Assembly (NCBI GenBank): GCA_958299035.1
Contig: CATQJL010000305.1
Location: 30,951,733 to 31,015,732, forward strand
Source: Cylicocyclus nassatus
Taxonomy: Eukaryota; Nematoda; Chromadorea; Rhabditida; Strongylidae
Length of the DNA stretch: 64,000 nt
Direction: 5' to 3'
Within the stretch, counting starts at the first letter, position 1. Each line of letters begins with the position of its first letter. Shown here in pieces: positions 36,843 to 48,737 of the stretch. The notes beneath the pieces are model-generated. The model was not told where the DNA came from. It saw only the letters and a list, made by a program, of their open reading frames with translations, and made no database searches. The position numbers and the translations under genes were made by a program.

Positions 36843-37041
36843 GGCCCCGGACAGACTTCACTCGACTTAATCGTCGCGATCTAATCGCCAAGATTTCCAT
36901 TCATTTTCATTTCACATTCAAAAATTTTGGGCTGGAAAAGTATCACCGAATGCAAGTTGATCGACATGGAATGATGTTATAATAGTTGTCTCGTTGCGAC
37001 TCAGTCGCGACGATCAAATCGCGTGAAGTCTGCCCTGGGCC
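36843..37041. mobile_element. Tourist-like MITE with TTA target duplication
   Basis: The ends GGCCCCGGACAGACTTCAC and GTGAAGTCTGCCCTGGGCC are inverted, flanked by TTA at 36840-36842 and 37042-37044. Subterminal TCGTCGCGA and TCGCGACGA also pair. The 3-base TTA duplication is typical of PIF/Harbinger. A related end (TTAGGCCCTGGGCATAGC) at about 34624 lacks a partner. Confidence 0.78.
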
Positions 37042-37279
37042 TTACGGCACGCGGTAAGTATACATAACAAAAGAAATTGCCGCAATAATCGGCATCCTTA
37101 AAGGTTGAAATTATGCATAAATGAGGGTTGCTCCTCATACATGCATAATTTGTATATACAGCAAGCGTTGTAGAAATTTTTGCACTGCCTGCTGCATTCG
37201 TGAAGCATGTGTGGATTTCGTAGGCCCTTTTAACGCAGAAATCTAGCAGAAATCTGTTCGGATTTTGTAGAATACGTGT

Positions 37280-37865
37280 TCAGATAATCGCCGGGGGCAG
37301 GCGGTCCGCAAACACGCGCTTTTCTGCAGGCGGTCAGCAGAATTTTGGGGCGTGGCCAAACCTTCAGCAGGCGGCACTTCCTTTACGGTCGCATATTCTG
37401 CCAGCGGGCAGCAATACAGCATTTTTTCCAAGCGCTCGGCAAATAATTTCTTTCAGCGAGCGCTGGCCAAACTTTCAGCAAGCGCTCAGACTCTTTTTAC
37501 CATTTTGGGGCGTACGTCGAGCACAGGTAAGACTCTGTGTGGCAGAGGTGTCACCGTTGGTCTAATTACTCAAGTTTGAGGTACATTCTCTCAGCGGAAA
37601 GTACCTGGGGGCTGCGCGGTCCTCCACAAAGGACCGTGCGGCCCCCGGAAATTTTGCATATTCTCGCGGAAAGTCCGCGAGAATGCGGCCACTGCGCCGC
37701 AGCTAATCTATAAGGAAACCGCGATTGTTCTCCAAGCATTCACCTAAAATTTGGCCAACATTCTTCCAAATTTCTGCAAGTGGACCGCAAGAAATCAGCG
37801 AACTATTTTTCCGGTGCCCGCTTGCTCAAAATTCACATGGCCGCCTGCCCCCGGCGATTATCTGA
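37280..37865. mobile_element. TIR element, ATAATCGCCGGGGGCAGGCGG family, copy 2
   Basis: The ends TCAGATAATCGCCGGGGG and CCCCCGGCGATTATCTGA are perfect inverted repeats. The interior aligns with copy 1 throughout (CAGCAAGCGCT, GTGTGGCAGAGGTGTCA). Flanking GTGT and GTGC may be remains of a short target duplication. Confidence 0.85.
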
Positions 37866-38695
37866 GTGCTTGAAATATGAAGCATTAATAAGACGGTAGG
37901 GTTGTTTGTGCAAAGTGCGCTTGTTTTTGAGCTTTGATGATCCGAATTTTCGACTTTCACAAAAGAGGATGCTTAGTGAATTACGCTCGTCTATTGAGAA
38001 GCAATAGGCCAAGCGCCGCGGATACCTATGAGAAGCTGATCGGAGCACACATTCTAAATCCACTTTACAAAATACCTGTTAGAATTTCGAACAACAATTT
38101 AATTTGCACAAAGTCCTCATGATTTACACTGCTTTCAATGCAAGTGAGAACTTCAAGACAAGTAAGGTTCATTTTTGTGCTTACCGTCTTTCGATTAAAA
38201 AATGATTAGAAAGCCAGTGCCATAATATAAGTTTACCTAGCGCCGTTTATGATACCAGTGCGACCCTCTGCCAAGCAGAGGTAAAACACATGTTCTGCAC
38301 AATGTAAGAAAAAAAACGCGCCAAGGTTATAAAGCAAAAATTTACGGAATCAATTCAAAACTTAGCATTAGTTAACAATCTAATATTTTCCACTGGTAAT
38401 AGTTCTTTTTGGTGCAATGTCAAAGTATGATTGTCTATAATACTACCTCTATCTTTCCTCGCTGTGCAAAACCCTTTCCTGCGAGCACCATCGATTTTTT
38501 ATTGAACGGTGGCCATTATAATAAATTGCCCTCCCACGGAGCAGAAACGGTATCACAGTCTCAAACTATTGCCCCTAAGGAAACGTAGCATTTCATCCAT
38601 TTGACCGAGCCTGTACAAATGCGGTATACCTTAAGGGCGCACACGTTTATCATGTGTGTAACCGGGTTCGATCGATGACACGGTTTATACTGCTC

Positions 38696-39015
38696 TCAGA
38701 CAATCGCTGGGGGCAGGCGGGCACCGGAAAAATAGATTGCTGATTTCTCGCACCCCGCTCGCGGATTTTTTGCAAAGCAATCAGAACTTTTCGGAAGACC
38801 GCTTGCTGAGTCAGCGGATTTTTGAGAGACCGCCTGTTGAATTTTTTTTTTCGCTCTTATCTTTTGCAGATATATTGCTGAATCTCTGAGGAATCGAGAA
38901 CTCAGCAAGCGGTCTTCCGAAAAGTCCTGATTGCTTTCCAAAAAATCCGCAAGCGGGGTGCGAGAGATCAGCAATCTATTTTTCCGGTGCCCGCCTGCCC
39001 CCGGCGATTGTCTGA
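38696..39015. mobile_element. TIR element, ATAATCGCCGGGGGCAGGCGG family, copy 3, short foldback form
   Basis: The ends TCAGACAATCGCTGGGGG and CCCCCGGCGATTGTCTGA are inverted and flanked by GCTC on both sides. The arms are long and nearly complete (CACCGGAAAAATAGATTGCT, TCGCACCCCGCTCGCGG, ACTTTTCGGAAGACCGCTTG), so almost the whole element is one hairpin. Confidence 0.85.
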
Positions 39016-39019
39016 GCTC

Positions 39020-39960
39020 GGAGGCCCTATGCCCTATGTTCAACAATGAGTTAGATCTGCCTCAGAACCGAACTAAATGAGCTTTTTTACGGGCCATACT
39101 TGCAAGAGCTAGCGGTTCACATTAATTGTAGTAAATGTTCCCTTCCCTGTGACTAATACACTCCATTTCAGCTGCGCGCTCCCAGGTTGCAGGAACGCGA
39201 TATTATAGGGACCCAACGAGTTTACATTTTTGAGAAAAAAAATTCATCTTTTTGCAGTATATGCAACCAAGTAAGCGGTCAGAGCAAACTTTGTCGAAAA
39301 AACAATTTTTTAAGGGGACAGAAACCGAACAAACTGACCCTACCCAGACTTTGACGACGGCAACATGTCCCGGCAATCGGATAGCGCATTGACAAGATGA
39401 TTGCAATGATTTCGTGGATCAAAGTAGGGAGAGTATCGTATGCACACGTTTATCCATGTTTGAACCATTCTCACAGACAGTTACACTTGAACAGGTCGGG
39501 ACATGGGCATAATTTTATGTTCCAGCAGCATTACGATCACTAGACTACGACGGCCGGATTCCTTTATGTTTAAGTCATCCTTCAAAAAACGCATGCGGAA
39601 ATGGAATGACACATCTTGATCATACGTACTCGCCAGAGCCAAATCACCATGTAAAACACTGACAGGCTGGAAATGTACTGAGCGTACATGTCAACGAATA
39701 TCACTATTCATGACGACCTCCAATTTGTCGATTAGGCTATGTCTCCAATTTTTACCTACAATTTCTTTTGTATGCTGCATCGTCAAATCAAAAAATATTT
39801 GTTACACATTCAGACCTGTCAACTTTGAAAAATAACAAAAACGATATAATTTGGTTTTCATGCTGTCAACAATCGCTCCGTTTTAGCTATTGATAGGCAT
39901 TCTACAAACATACATACTTTGTACAAAATTGCGAAAATACGCCAAATTGAAGGATGTATG
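39020..39960. other. No gene or element recognised
   Basis: Short interrupted frames only; no inverted or direct repeats noticed. Confidence 0.5.
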
Positions 39961-40041
39961 AGCTATTGGTCATCGGCAAACGAGCATCAAAAGTACTTTA
40001 AGCCAGACAACGTTTTTTTTACAACCTCTCAACTCAAATAC

Positions 40042-40610
40042 TTGCCTTTCAAGATTTTGATGAGAGTGGTCGTGGTTGTGATGATGTAGTTGTGCAAAAG
40101 TTGTTAAACTTGTAAAAGACGCATTTGCAACCACAAAGCTAGGATTTTTATGCAGGTGAGAGTGATGCTGCGTTTTCACGTATGGGATCGAAGCGGGATC
40201 ACTATTCGCAGCTGGTTTTTGCGACACCTCTTCTGCTAATCCCAGGTACGTGTTGATGCGCGGTAGATGATCTACTTTGGATGCGAACCAGTGCAGCTAT
40301 GGCGCTACCATTAGGTTTATGCACCTACACCCCGTAGGGGAAAGGAGGAGTTCAGAAAGGGAAAGCGTCATCTCGCTCTGAGTGTGTGTGTGTTATTTTT
40401 TTCTATTCTTTTTTGTGAAGGTTCACATACCCTAATATCTGAGTGTGATATATGACAGAACATTGCCTTATGAACTGAGTTTTTCTCTTCGTGTGATCTT
40501 CTAGGGGATCTAGGGGATTTCACCACTTTTTCAAAGTCATTTATCTTCTTATGTACTGATGAAAATGCTGTGAAACTGTATCGAGGATATAACATGGCAC
40601 TGCTAAACAT
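40042..40610 (-). CDS. Two candidate exons, the second histidine-rich
   Basis: An open stretch at about 40605-40431 encodes a basic, serine-rich peptide with KVVKSPRSPRRSHEEKN and CHISHSDIR before a GTATGTG donor. A second open stretch at about 40235-40042 follows a TTAG/CAG acceptor. It encodes a segment rich in histidine, including HHSHLHKN and LHHHNHDHSHQN, before a GTATTT donor. HxH clusters of this kind occur in metal-handling loops, for example of zinc transporters, but also arise by chance. The most obvious donor of the first exon is out of phase with the second; an alternative GTGAAC donor would fit. No known domain is visible. Confidence 0.25.
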
Positions 40611-40622
40611 GCTTATAGTGGA

Positions 40623-41014
40623 TTAGCTGGCTTACCCGGCTTCGCCCGGCCCTGCCAAAACACTTTGAAAGTTCCATCTCTTCCCTGTACAACCTTTCCC
40701 TGTGCCCACTTTTACACGCAATTCCCTATTCCCCCTGTGTTAGTAATCATCATGCTCACTTACCCCCCCCCCCCTTGTGCCAACTCCCAGCTTCGTAGCT
40801 CAAACTTTGCGAAAAAAATCGATAAAATCAATAAAATCGATGTCGATCGATGACGAAAAGTAGCCTGTGACGCCCGCCCGGTCCCGTTGTGTATGTGTGC
40901 AAAGTTTGGCCCGGATAGGTTCAGAAATGGAATTTTCTATTCGGAACATACGTACAGACAGACGACACACAAACACACAGACATACAAACAGACATTCAG
41001 CCTTATATATAAGA
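40623..41014 (-). mobile_element. Nonautonomous Helitron, 0.4 kb
   Basis: On the minus strand the 5' end is TCTTATATATAAGGCTGAAT and the 3' end GGGCGAAGCCGGGTAAGCC then AGCTAA before a host T. The host base before TC is A. It shares the TTCCGAATAGAAAATTCCAT and ATCGATCGAC motifs with the element at 35462. Confidence 0.85.
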
Positions 41015-41334
41015 TTAGTGAAGCTCCGGAATATCGAAACATTGAACCGCTGTTGTTTTTGAGCTAAGGTTCATTAGAAATCCACGACCTGCACAATCAT
41101 TTATTTTGCCGAAAATATCCCTAGCAGCGTCAACTAGATCTTCAGTACAACTTAACGACTTCATCAACTGTTGGAAAGATAGACGAGTTAACAACAGTGA
41201 TCTCCTGAGTGTCTCTCAGGGGGTCACACCAGTGATAAACAGGTTTTCCGTGGGGCTTGGGGGGGGGATGGGGAGGGGGGGGGGGGAACGCAGTTAGAAA
41301 AAATTTGGTGTACTCTCCAAAATTTTCGCAGATC

Positions 41335-41600
41335 CATAACCCGAAATCTCAAAAAAAGCGCGTGGCTAGCGCCACGCCCCAGAAAATTTTTTCATAAGGT
41401 TAAGTTGATTTTTCAAAAAATTTGAAAATTATTTTGATTTTCTACGTTGAAGAAGTCACTTGCACATTTCTATATCTCATGTAAGTAACTCTCAAGATTT
41501 TCGCTCTCAAGATTTTCGCGAAAATCCCTTAACCCCGTCGGTACGCCACCGAATCACACGAAATAGTGAAATTCTCAGCTTGTGTGGCAATGTTCTGCCC
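41335..41600. repeat. Dispersed repeat related to 24670-24770
   Basis: GCGCCACGCCCCAGAAAATT, then TTTTTCAAAAAATTT and TTATTTTGATT parallel the 24.7 kb sequence. Poly-G runs at 41258-41286 precede it. Function unknown. Confidence 0.45.
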
Positions 41601-41689
41601 TCCATTATACTCGAGTATTAGAGTATAATGGACGACTTTATTATACAGACAGAAAAAGAAGAGTACAGACATCTAGAGTAGCGAAATCT

Positions 41690-42065
41690 CACGCGTCTCC
41701 TCTCACTAGGGAAGGATCTCAGATCACCGTGGCTACTTAAAACGAAATGCATATCATTGGATGCGCCTTGTTGAGCCGATTTCAAATCTAACCTTAGATG
41801 CGGCGCGGTTCTCTTAAAGAATTTATGAGCGTTTGAAGGTCCAAGCTTAAAAACTATCAGCGCCACAAGTTTGAGAAATAGCTGTCCAAAAACACTTTTC
41901 TATGTTGCTGGTGTATGTGTACATTCTTCCTAGTCAGTGCACTCAGCACTATGCTCACTGAAAACTCCAAAGCCAAGTTCTAATCACATCATGCATTAGA
42001 ACCCTAACAACTTTGCGCTTTCAATCGCTCATGACTTCTTCCAGGAAACCGCGCAGCATATACGG
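41690..42065. mobile_element. Diverged CTTACAAGGG-family foldback, partial
   Basis: The left arm (ACTAGGGAAGGATCTC, GATCACCGTGG, GGATGCGCCTTGTTGAG, GCGGCGCGGTTCTCTTAA, ATTTATGAGCG) aligns with copies at 55318 and 63038. The right arm is recognisable only at 42010-42060 (CAATCGCTCATGACTTCTT). Confidence 0.5.
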
Positions 42066-42099
42066 AAGGTAGACTTGTAACCAGCTAAACAAGACGAGT

Positions 42100-43210
42100 T
42101 TACTGATGTGTTTTCGTACCAGATGGCCGTGACAATTTGCTGTATGTGCGCATGAAACTAATTTAAAAGTAATAGGGCACTTTGGCGATCTAAATTTAAA
42201 TCTCGAATCAACTCGACTGATTACAACTTTAGAGGCGTTTTGGATAACCGCGAAAAATCTGAAAATGAATGCGAAGGAGGAGTGTATCACCATAACGCAA
42301 GAGTTATCAGCTTAACAATCTTTATGTAAATTGAATCTCAGCACATAAAAAAGAGCTGGTGAACTTGTCTTGTTATAACGTGTTCACAACAGCTCTCGTG
42401 GCATGTTGTCATCCAAGGCTGGTTTGCCTACCGTAACCATTCCAATATGACTCTAACTCTTTTGTTGACGCCTGAGAGAAAAGATTGCTTTGACTCGACC
42501 TTCCAGGTTCTGACGAAGGCGAAATCGCCGAAGGTTAACCAAAAAAAAAGTTCGTAGCAATTTTGACCATTGGCTGAAATAATACCATACACTTTGATTT
42601 CTTTTACAGTATGAAAGTTCTTCTTCTAATTAACGATAAGCAACCACCAATGTAGGTGCTTTGCTATGAGAACTTCGCATGTTATCCCGGCAGCACCTTG
42701 CAGCCCCTCTTTCACAATCGTTCGCACGCCTTCAAAGAAGTCAGACAGACTTTTTTTGAACGCCATTCAATTTTATACTGCTGTACATCAAAGTCTCTGG
42801 ACATGTGATGCCGTTTGGAAGGCCTTTCCAAGCGAAAACTTGAATATGCAAAATGTTTCCAATATTTTGCGTAAAGGCAGATGATTCGAAAAAATTGCGT
42901 GTTTTGGCGCAGATTTTCAAGCTGGAAATCATACTCTAACCCATATTCTTTGTTAGAAAAGATGGAGGTATGCTTATTTATGGCTAAAGTAAAAAGCTGT
43001 ATTAGATACCAGCCGTCAACGGTGAGCTCATTCGATTACAGTGTGTTCCGCCTCCAACATAAGGTACCACCGCGGCGCACACGCAGCACGCGCCCTGCTT
43101 GATGCTCCTCGTATTGCTTACGAGCATAAGGCAATTCTACGCACATATTAAGGCAAAGCGAGAAGTGGAAACTTCTAAACCAATTCAAGAGAAGACCACG
43201 CAATTATAAT
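42100..43210. other. No gene recognised
   Basis: Two plus-strand frames at 42666-42884 and 42881-43102 lie end to end but share no recognisable domain or splice signal. Confidence 0.45.
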
Positions 43211-43213
43211 ACA

Positions 43214-43606
43214 CTAGTTGGCTTTCCCGGTCCAGCCCGGGCCTTGTTCCGTTCACTTGACTGCAAGCCCCCCCCTTATATGTTATAGATGACTTACCCT
43301 AGGAACATCCGCTTGCAAACCGCATCCTCGTGATAATGAGGTTAAAATGAGCTTCAGCCCTCTTTTACAGATTATGGGAAAATGCTTGACTGAACATGAT
43401 AAGCCTTCAATTCCTTAGAAAAACGTAAACAAATCAATAAATCGATAGAAGGACCAAACGAATCGCCGCAAAAAGTAGCCTATCATCTGCGCAGGGGTCG
43501 AAAACATATGTGTGCAAAGTTTCAGCTGAATTGGTTGAGCGGCGCGCATTTCTATAACGCACATACCCTCCAAACTGACAATTTTTGAGTTTTATATATA
43601 TATAGA
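43214..43606 (-). mobile_element. Nonautonomous Helitron, second family
   Basis: On the minus strand it begins TCTATATATATATAAAACTC after a host A, and ends GCCCGGGCTGGACCGGGAAA then GCCAACTAG before a host T. The interior differs from the 35462 family (GAAACTTTGCACACATATG). Confidence 0.78.
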
Positions 43607-44102
43607 TAATAGAGCATTTGCAGCTACAGCTCTCAACTTCTAAACTCAAGCAAGAACCATTTCTGACGAATGACTGGTGGTAAGTAGTAGCAGAAAGAGA
43701 GGGAAAACTTAATATTTAAGATACTTCTCTTTGTGAGCGCAAATTATGAGGAAAAGTGTCAACTCGAACCCGACGACATTTGAACAAACAGGTCCTACTG
43801 GCTCATAAACAAGCATCTGTTATCTACGAAATGATCCGGGAAACAAGTGAAAACGTACGAGTTTTTTTCTCAGAGATCTTTTCTTGGAAACGACCATTCC
43901 AACTATTTGAGAAAAACCTAGAACAGTTTGAGACAAAGGAGCTCAGACTAATGTCGCAAAAAAAAACTGTCGAGACTCATCACTGGCTATCGTGCTATCG
44001 TGCTGGATCGCTTCCACCCAAAGTAGAAAAGTAAAGAGAAATAAACTTAGAAAAGGAGAAGGAAAGCAAGAAAATCTTTAAGAGAATGTTTTGATGTGTA
44101 CA

Positions 44103-45177
44103 AAATCTGCCAGAATTTGGACATTCAATCAATTTCCCTACTCTAGAAACGGGGGTGGTGCAGGAGGAACCAAAGGGCTGCCGCCTATATCCGCAGGAGA
44201 TAATTAAGAGCGCGAGAGCTGTGGAGAATATTTTGGCCAGGATCCAAGAAAACTTGGCAATGACTTTCTGTAGGAACAAATCTTCATAACTTTGCCTGGA
44301 GATGACTTTTAAGAACTTGAAAAACAGATTTGTAATGTAAAATTGAAGGCGCATCTACTGTGCCGAAAATTAAGTGAAAATTCAGAATTGTAGTGGTAAG
44401 AAAAGTGGACTTCCTTACAGAAACGTTTTTTAATGAGTTTTGAAGTTTTAAATTGCTGAAAACAGGAATTTTAATTCAAAATTCATTCTTTTTTCTTTGA
44501 GATATAGGAATAGTTTGCCTTTTGAATCAATGAACTAAAGCAATCAAATGTTGTAAAAACACTTCTGGAGGCTTGCGTCAAGATGCAAGATGCAGTTTGT
44601 CTTATAACCTCAAACCTATTCTTATTCTAAATTTTGACACTAAAGACTTCATAGGAATTGCCATTGACTATGTCAATAATCCTTTCGAAGTTGTACACAA
44701 TAGCAGAAGTTCATCACATGCAACTTAGTTGACTGTATTCCCTGATTAACACTCCCTTCTTTCTCAACTTCAAATCCAGAAATTGCTAAAAAATTCATTC
44801 AAAATCTTTCACACAACATTGAACTTGAAAGTCAGTTTTAACGGTGAATTTTGAGGGCTCAGGTTTTGGTGAAAATAGAACACGAGTAGCGAAACAGAGT
44901 TGTTTATCTATCCGGTAGGCGTATTACTGAAAAATGCGCCTTTCAATACTGATTCCAAATCTGTCCTTCATGTCCTTGAAAGTTGATTCCAAGAAGAGTT
45001 ATAATGGTTTTTTCTAAGGATGTCCTCGCTAAGTTTTTCTGGACCCGCGAAAATCTTCTCCACAGCGCTCGCGCTCCTAATTATCTCCTACGGCTACAGG
45101 CGGCAGGCCTTTGGTTCCTCCTGCACAGCATCCCTAGAAACTGCTTGTTTTCTGAATGTCCCTTTATTCTGGACTAC
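44103..45177. mobile_element. Foldback element, TGGTGCAGGAGGAACC family, uninterrupted copy
   Basis: The ends share GGACATTC and TCTAGAAAC/GTTTCTAGGG, then TGCAGGAGGAACCAAAGG and GAGCGCGAGAGCTGTGGAG, inverted about a centre near 44640. It is the uninterrupted counterpart of 17075-18705. Confidence 0.7.
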
Positions 45178-45179
45178 CC

Positions 45180-46470
45180 TAATAGATAAGTTGAATGAGC
45201 AATTCCCGCACTAACGATTGGACATAAGCTGTGCTGCGTAGGATGCTGTAGCCAGCGTAGCATAATTTTTTGGGGCTGAAGTAGAAACAATGATCGAGTT
45301 GCTCAACAATTGATTCAAAGCCTAGTGGTACTTCAGTAGAAGCCGTTATTCTTTGGAATATATTATACAATTCGGACAGGCATGCTGAGCTCACCACAAA
45401 TTTCTTCGGAGGTTCAGTTCAAACGTGGGATTTACTTGCGCGTTGAATTCAAAATAAGGAAAGCTGCTAGACAGGCGATGTGAATGAAAGTGGGGGAGGG
45501 AGGGGGGGGGAGCTAAAGAACAGGGAGGAATATGGGAGAGGTACAGGAAAAGGAACATTGCGAACTATCCTAATAAGGTCAGAATTTGCCCGTTAAAACC
45601 AGCCAATTGAGCACGTTTTGTCTGAGGGCTTCTAAACATAGCAACCGAGAAGTGTAACAGATTACAAAGACTTCTGTTAATCTACGTGCATGAACTTCAA
45701 CAGGGTCCTTTATTATTATAAAACTTAGAACTGAAGTTGTTTCAGCTTCTGCTCGATCACGTAAATTATTTGAGCGATATCGCGATCTCAATCAAATGTG
45801 TAATGATTTTGCAAAATTTGGTGGAAGGTCAATCTCTTGCTTAGAGAGGCATACTGGAAAACTTTTTCCAATATATCACTCAGAATCTTCCCTTATACCG
45901 TCGATCCCGTGTCGATCATTGTGCCTTGTCCTTCTTGATTGGGAACATCTCTAGCGAGGATTAGTGGCGATATCATTGCACTAGCCCTTGTGTTTGGAGA
46001 ATAATTCATTGCAACAATAAAGCTGAGCTTGTTGACGTTGTGTAAAGTGTGTTCAAAGTGTCACCAAATGCATTCGCTTCAACATATGCATTGAAGCACG
46101 AAAGGTAAAATTTTGAAAGTAAGAATCTCGCTCAGCCGCACACATGGAAAACTGAGAGGCAACTTGTTGATGGACATGAAGTGTTTCAAAACGACATGAG
46201 TTTGCTAAAATTGTTGAGCGGAGACGGTTCATACCAAAGCCAAATGTGATGAGGAAAGGATGAGGCTACGAGAGTGGCGAAAAATTTAAGCATTGATCAG
46301 TTAAGAGAAACACCACAGAGAAGAAATGCATTTGGCTCTAGTCGGAGTACTGCGCATTTTCATGAAAATTATGTTATCACGTATTAGTAGTGCGTCACCA
46401 TTGCTTCGCAGAGGCTCGGAAGGGCTGTGTCATCTACATGCTTTCCTTATGCTTGCATGAGCGTGGCTTT
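45180..46470. other. No gene or element recognised
   Basis: Only short frames. A G-rich tract lies at 45484-45511. Confidence 0.5.
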
Positions 46471-46471
46471 G

Positions 46472-46716
46472 AAAGCTCCGTTCAAAGTACTGGAGTTGTG
46501 CCGCCGCCACGCTAGCGCCGAGTTAGCATCGTGCGGCATAGCGCTACCGGAACTTTCGATAAGGATTCCCATCAATACTCGACGCAATTATCTGACTCGG
46601 AACTAGGTCAGCTAGCCCCTAACGAAATACACGTGTAACAATCGAAACAGGGCCGGGATCATATAGCGAGCTAGCTCGGCGCTGGCACAGCTCCGGCACA
46701 CTGGAAAACGGAGCCG
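46472..46716. mobile_element. Tourist-like MITE, diverged copy
   Basis: AGCTCCGTTCAAAGTACTGG at the left pairs loosely with CACTGGAAAACGGAGCC at the right. The interior shares GGTCAGCTAGCCCC, CACGTGTA and GGCGCTGGCAC with 47629-47794. Confidence 0.55.
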
Positions 46717-46819
46717 AAACATACCAAGCAGTGTTGAACCATCATTAATGAATTTAAATCGTATAAGGATCGGACACTTTGGATGGAGGCAACTTTCAAC
46801 AAAAAGATGCTTAGTCAAA

Positions 46820-47500
46820 TTAGTTACTGACTAGTCCAAAGTGTGGTAGCTTCTATAACAACTGTATTTGCTTATAATACATTTGCGAGGCGAGACTCCT
46901 TCCAGTATCGTTGAAAATTTGCTGAGCCTCTCCGACGGTGTTGCACTTATTCCAGGCAAAAAAGTTTCCACCTACTTCTTCTGTATGACACTTGCGTTTC
47001 CATTCCAGGTTGACCTATAGTTTTGTAGAAATTGCAACTGCAGACTTATTTGCGCTGATCAAACTCATTTGAGTCAGTACATGCTTTAGCTTACAACACT
47101 GCAACGACTACGGTTGCCGTCGTGCATGCCAAATCTACGTAATGTTAGGCGTATCTTATGCAAGAGTCGGCCTGAGAGATTTATTGTAATTTGCTTTGTA
47201 GATGGGTTTAGTAGCAACAATATCACATACACTAACAAAACAGCCGCCTTAACGCCACCTTGTTGTAGTAGGGTTATGTTTAAAGATAAGGATTTGCTGT
47301 TAACCTTGTGGAATTTGGAATCTACTTCAGTGCGCTATTTATGCCTGGTTTTCAGCGGTATTTTGGGTTTTATCCGTTGTTCAACTCCGAAATTTCGATA
47401 TGTCTACTTAAGATAACTTTTATAAAAGCGTTTTTGTCAAAGTTCTAAGAAAATTCCTCATTTCTAACGCAGTGGCCGTAATCATCAACGATATCAGTGG
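46820..47500. other. No gene recognised
   Basis: A 100-codon plus-strand frame at 47114-47416 shows no domain and no splice context. Confidence 0.45.
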
Positions 47501-47628
47501 GTTCCGCTAAGCAGGGGTAGGTTTAATCCACGAGATCGGTATTCACGAAGCTAGTAGGTTCGCAAACCCAACAGTGCTTTTTGTGAATATCGAATATCGA
47601 TCCAAACTAGTGGCGCTATTTTCGATTA

Positions 47629-47794
47629 GGCTCCCGCCAGAGTGCCGAAGTTGTGCCAGCGCTACGCCAGCATTTCGATCGATACACGTGTATCTCGTTG
47701 GGGACGTCAGCTAGCCCCGCCCCAACAAAATACACGTGTATCGATCGAAATGCTGGCGTAGCGCTGGCATAACTTCGGCACTCTGGCGGGAGCC
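47629..47794. mobile_element. Tourist-like MITE with TTA target duplication, complete
   Basis: The ends GGCTCCCGCCAGAGTGCCG and CGGCACTCTGGCGGGAGCC are perfect inverted repeats. The arms continue through GCCAGCGCTACGCCAGC, TTTCGATCGATACACGTG and its mirror. TTA flanks both ends (47626-47628, 47795-47797). At 166 bases it is one near-complete hairpin. It is inserted in a GGGTTC-containing repeat whose flanking halves are themselves loosely inverted. Confidence 0.88.
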
Positions 47795-48201
47795 TTACCC
47801 ATTAGGTAGCACAACCCACTGGGTTCGTTGATAAATACGGACACGGGATTGCGATATTGTCTATGCAGCGTTATACCAAAAGGCTTCTGCATTCTAGTTT
47901 TCTTATAAGTGTGTTCAGAAAGCTCTTGTTTGAATAGTACTCATGATGTATGGGACCGTGGACAGAGTCAAGATACATTTTTTGGAGTCAGCGGTCTACC
48001 GCTAACACATCTTACTTTCTACACGGAATATCTATCAATTAGGTCGTCTCATCACAACTCGTTCAAAATAGATATCTACTTCCGTTCCATTCCCTGTTCA
48101 TCTGTTCATTCTAATCAAGATAGAAGCACTTTCTGAAGCAGCGTAGAGTGCCAACCCCCAGTTATCAGGCAAAAGAAGGGGAAAGACTATTTTACCGAAT
48201 T

Positions 48202-48625
48202 CTAGCAAGGGAATGGTCAGAAATCAAAGTGACCAATCCAGACAAGATGCATACCATCAGATGCAGCATAAAACCTGCTTAGTGCTTATGTGGGCGCTGA
48301 TATGAGCCATTAAAGGTCGTTATTTCTCAATAAAGTGCATGCAAAGCGCAAATTTGGCAGAGCCATGTTCGGCTTAATGTTGGGCCAAAACATGCACTTA
48401 GGTCACTGTACATTTTTAAAACTTAAAGGTGAGGTGGAAGGGCAACAATGTGTACATTTCGCAACTTTTATGCACCATTTTTTCGCATAAAACTGCCAAT
48501 ACATTGTCCATAGAGGCGCTAAGCAGATGTAAAATACAGCTTCGAAATCAGCGCTGAATGCTGCATCGTATGGTATGCAACTTGCTTGGTTTGGCCACTT
48601 CGGTTTCTGAACATTCCCTTGTAAG
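48202..48625. mobile_element. Foldback MITE, CTTACAAGGG family
   Basis: The ends CTAGCAAGGGAATGGTCAG and CTGAACATTCCCTTGTAAG are inverted. The inner block GATGCATACCATCAGATGC is mirrored as GCATCGTATGGTATGCA. Closest to the copy at 5095. Confidence 0.78.
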
Positions 48626-48737
48626 CGGCTTATGTAGGGTCATTGCCGCCGTGCACATGCCGCTGGATCGTTGATGTACGAGGATTCATGAAAACTCTGC
48701 CGCAGTCGCTTTACAGCTTGTAAACACCCACCTTTGC

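Noticed and set aside
38612..38690. Possible tRNA gene with GGTTCGATC
   Set aside because: The T arm does not pair and the A box is poor; at most a decayed tRNA-derived repeat.
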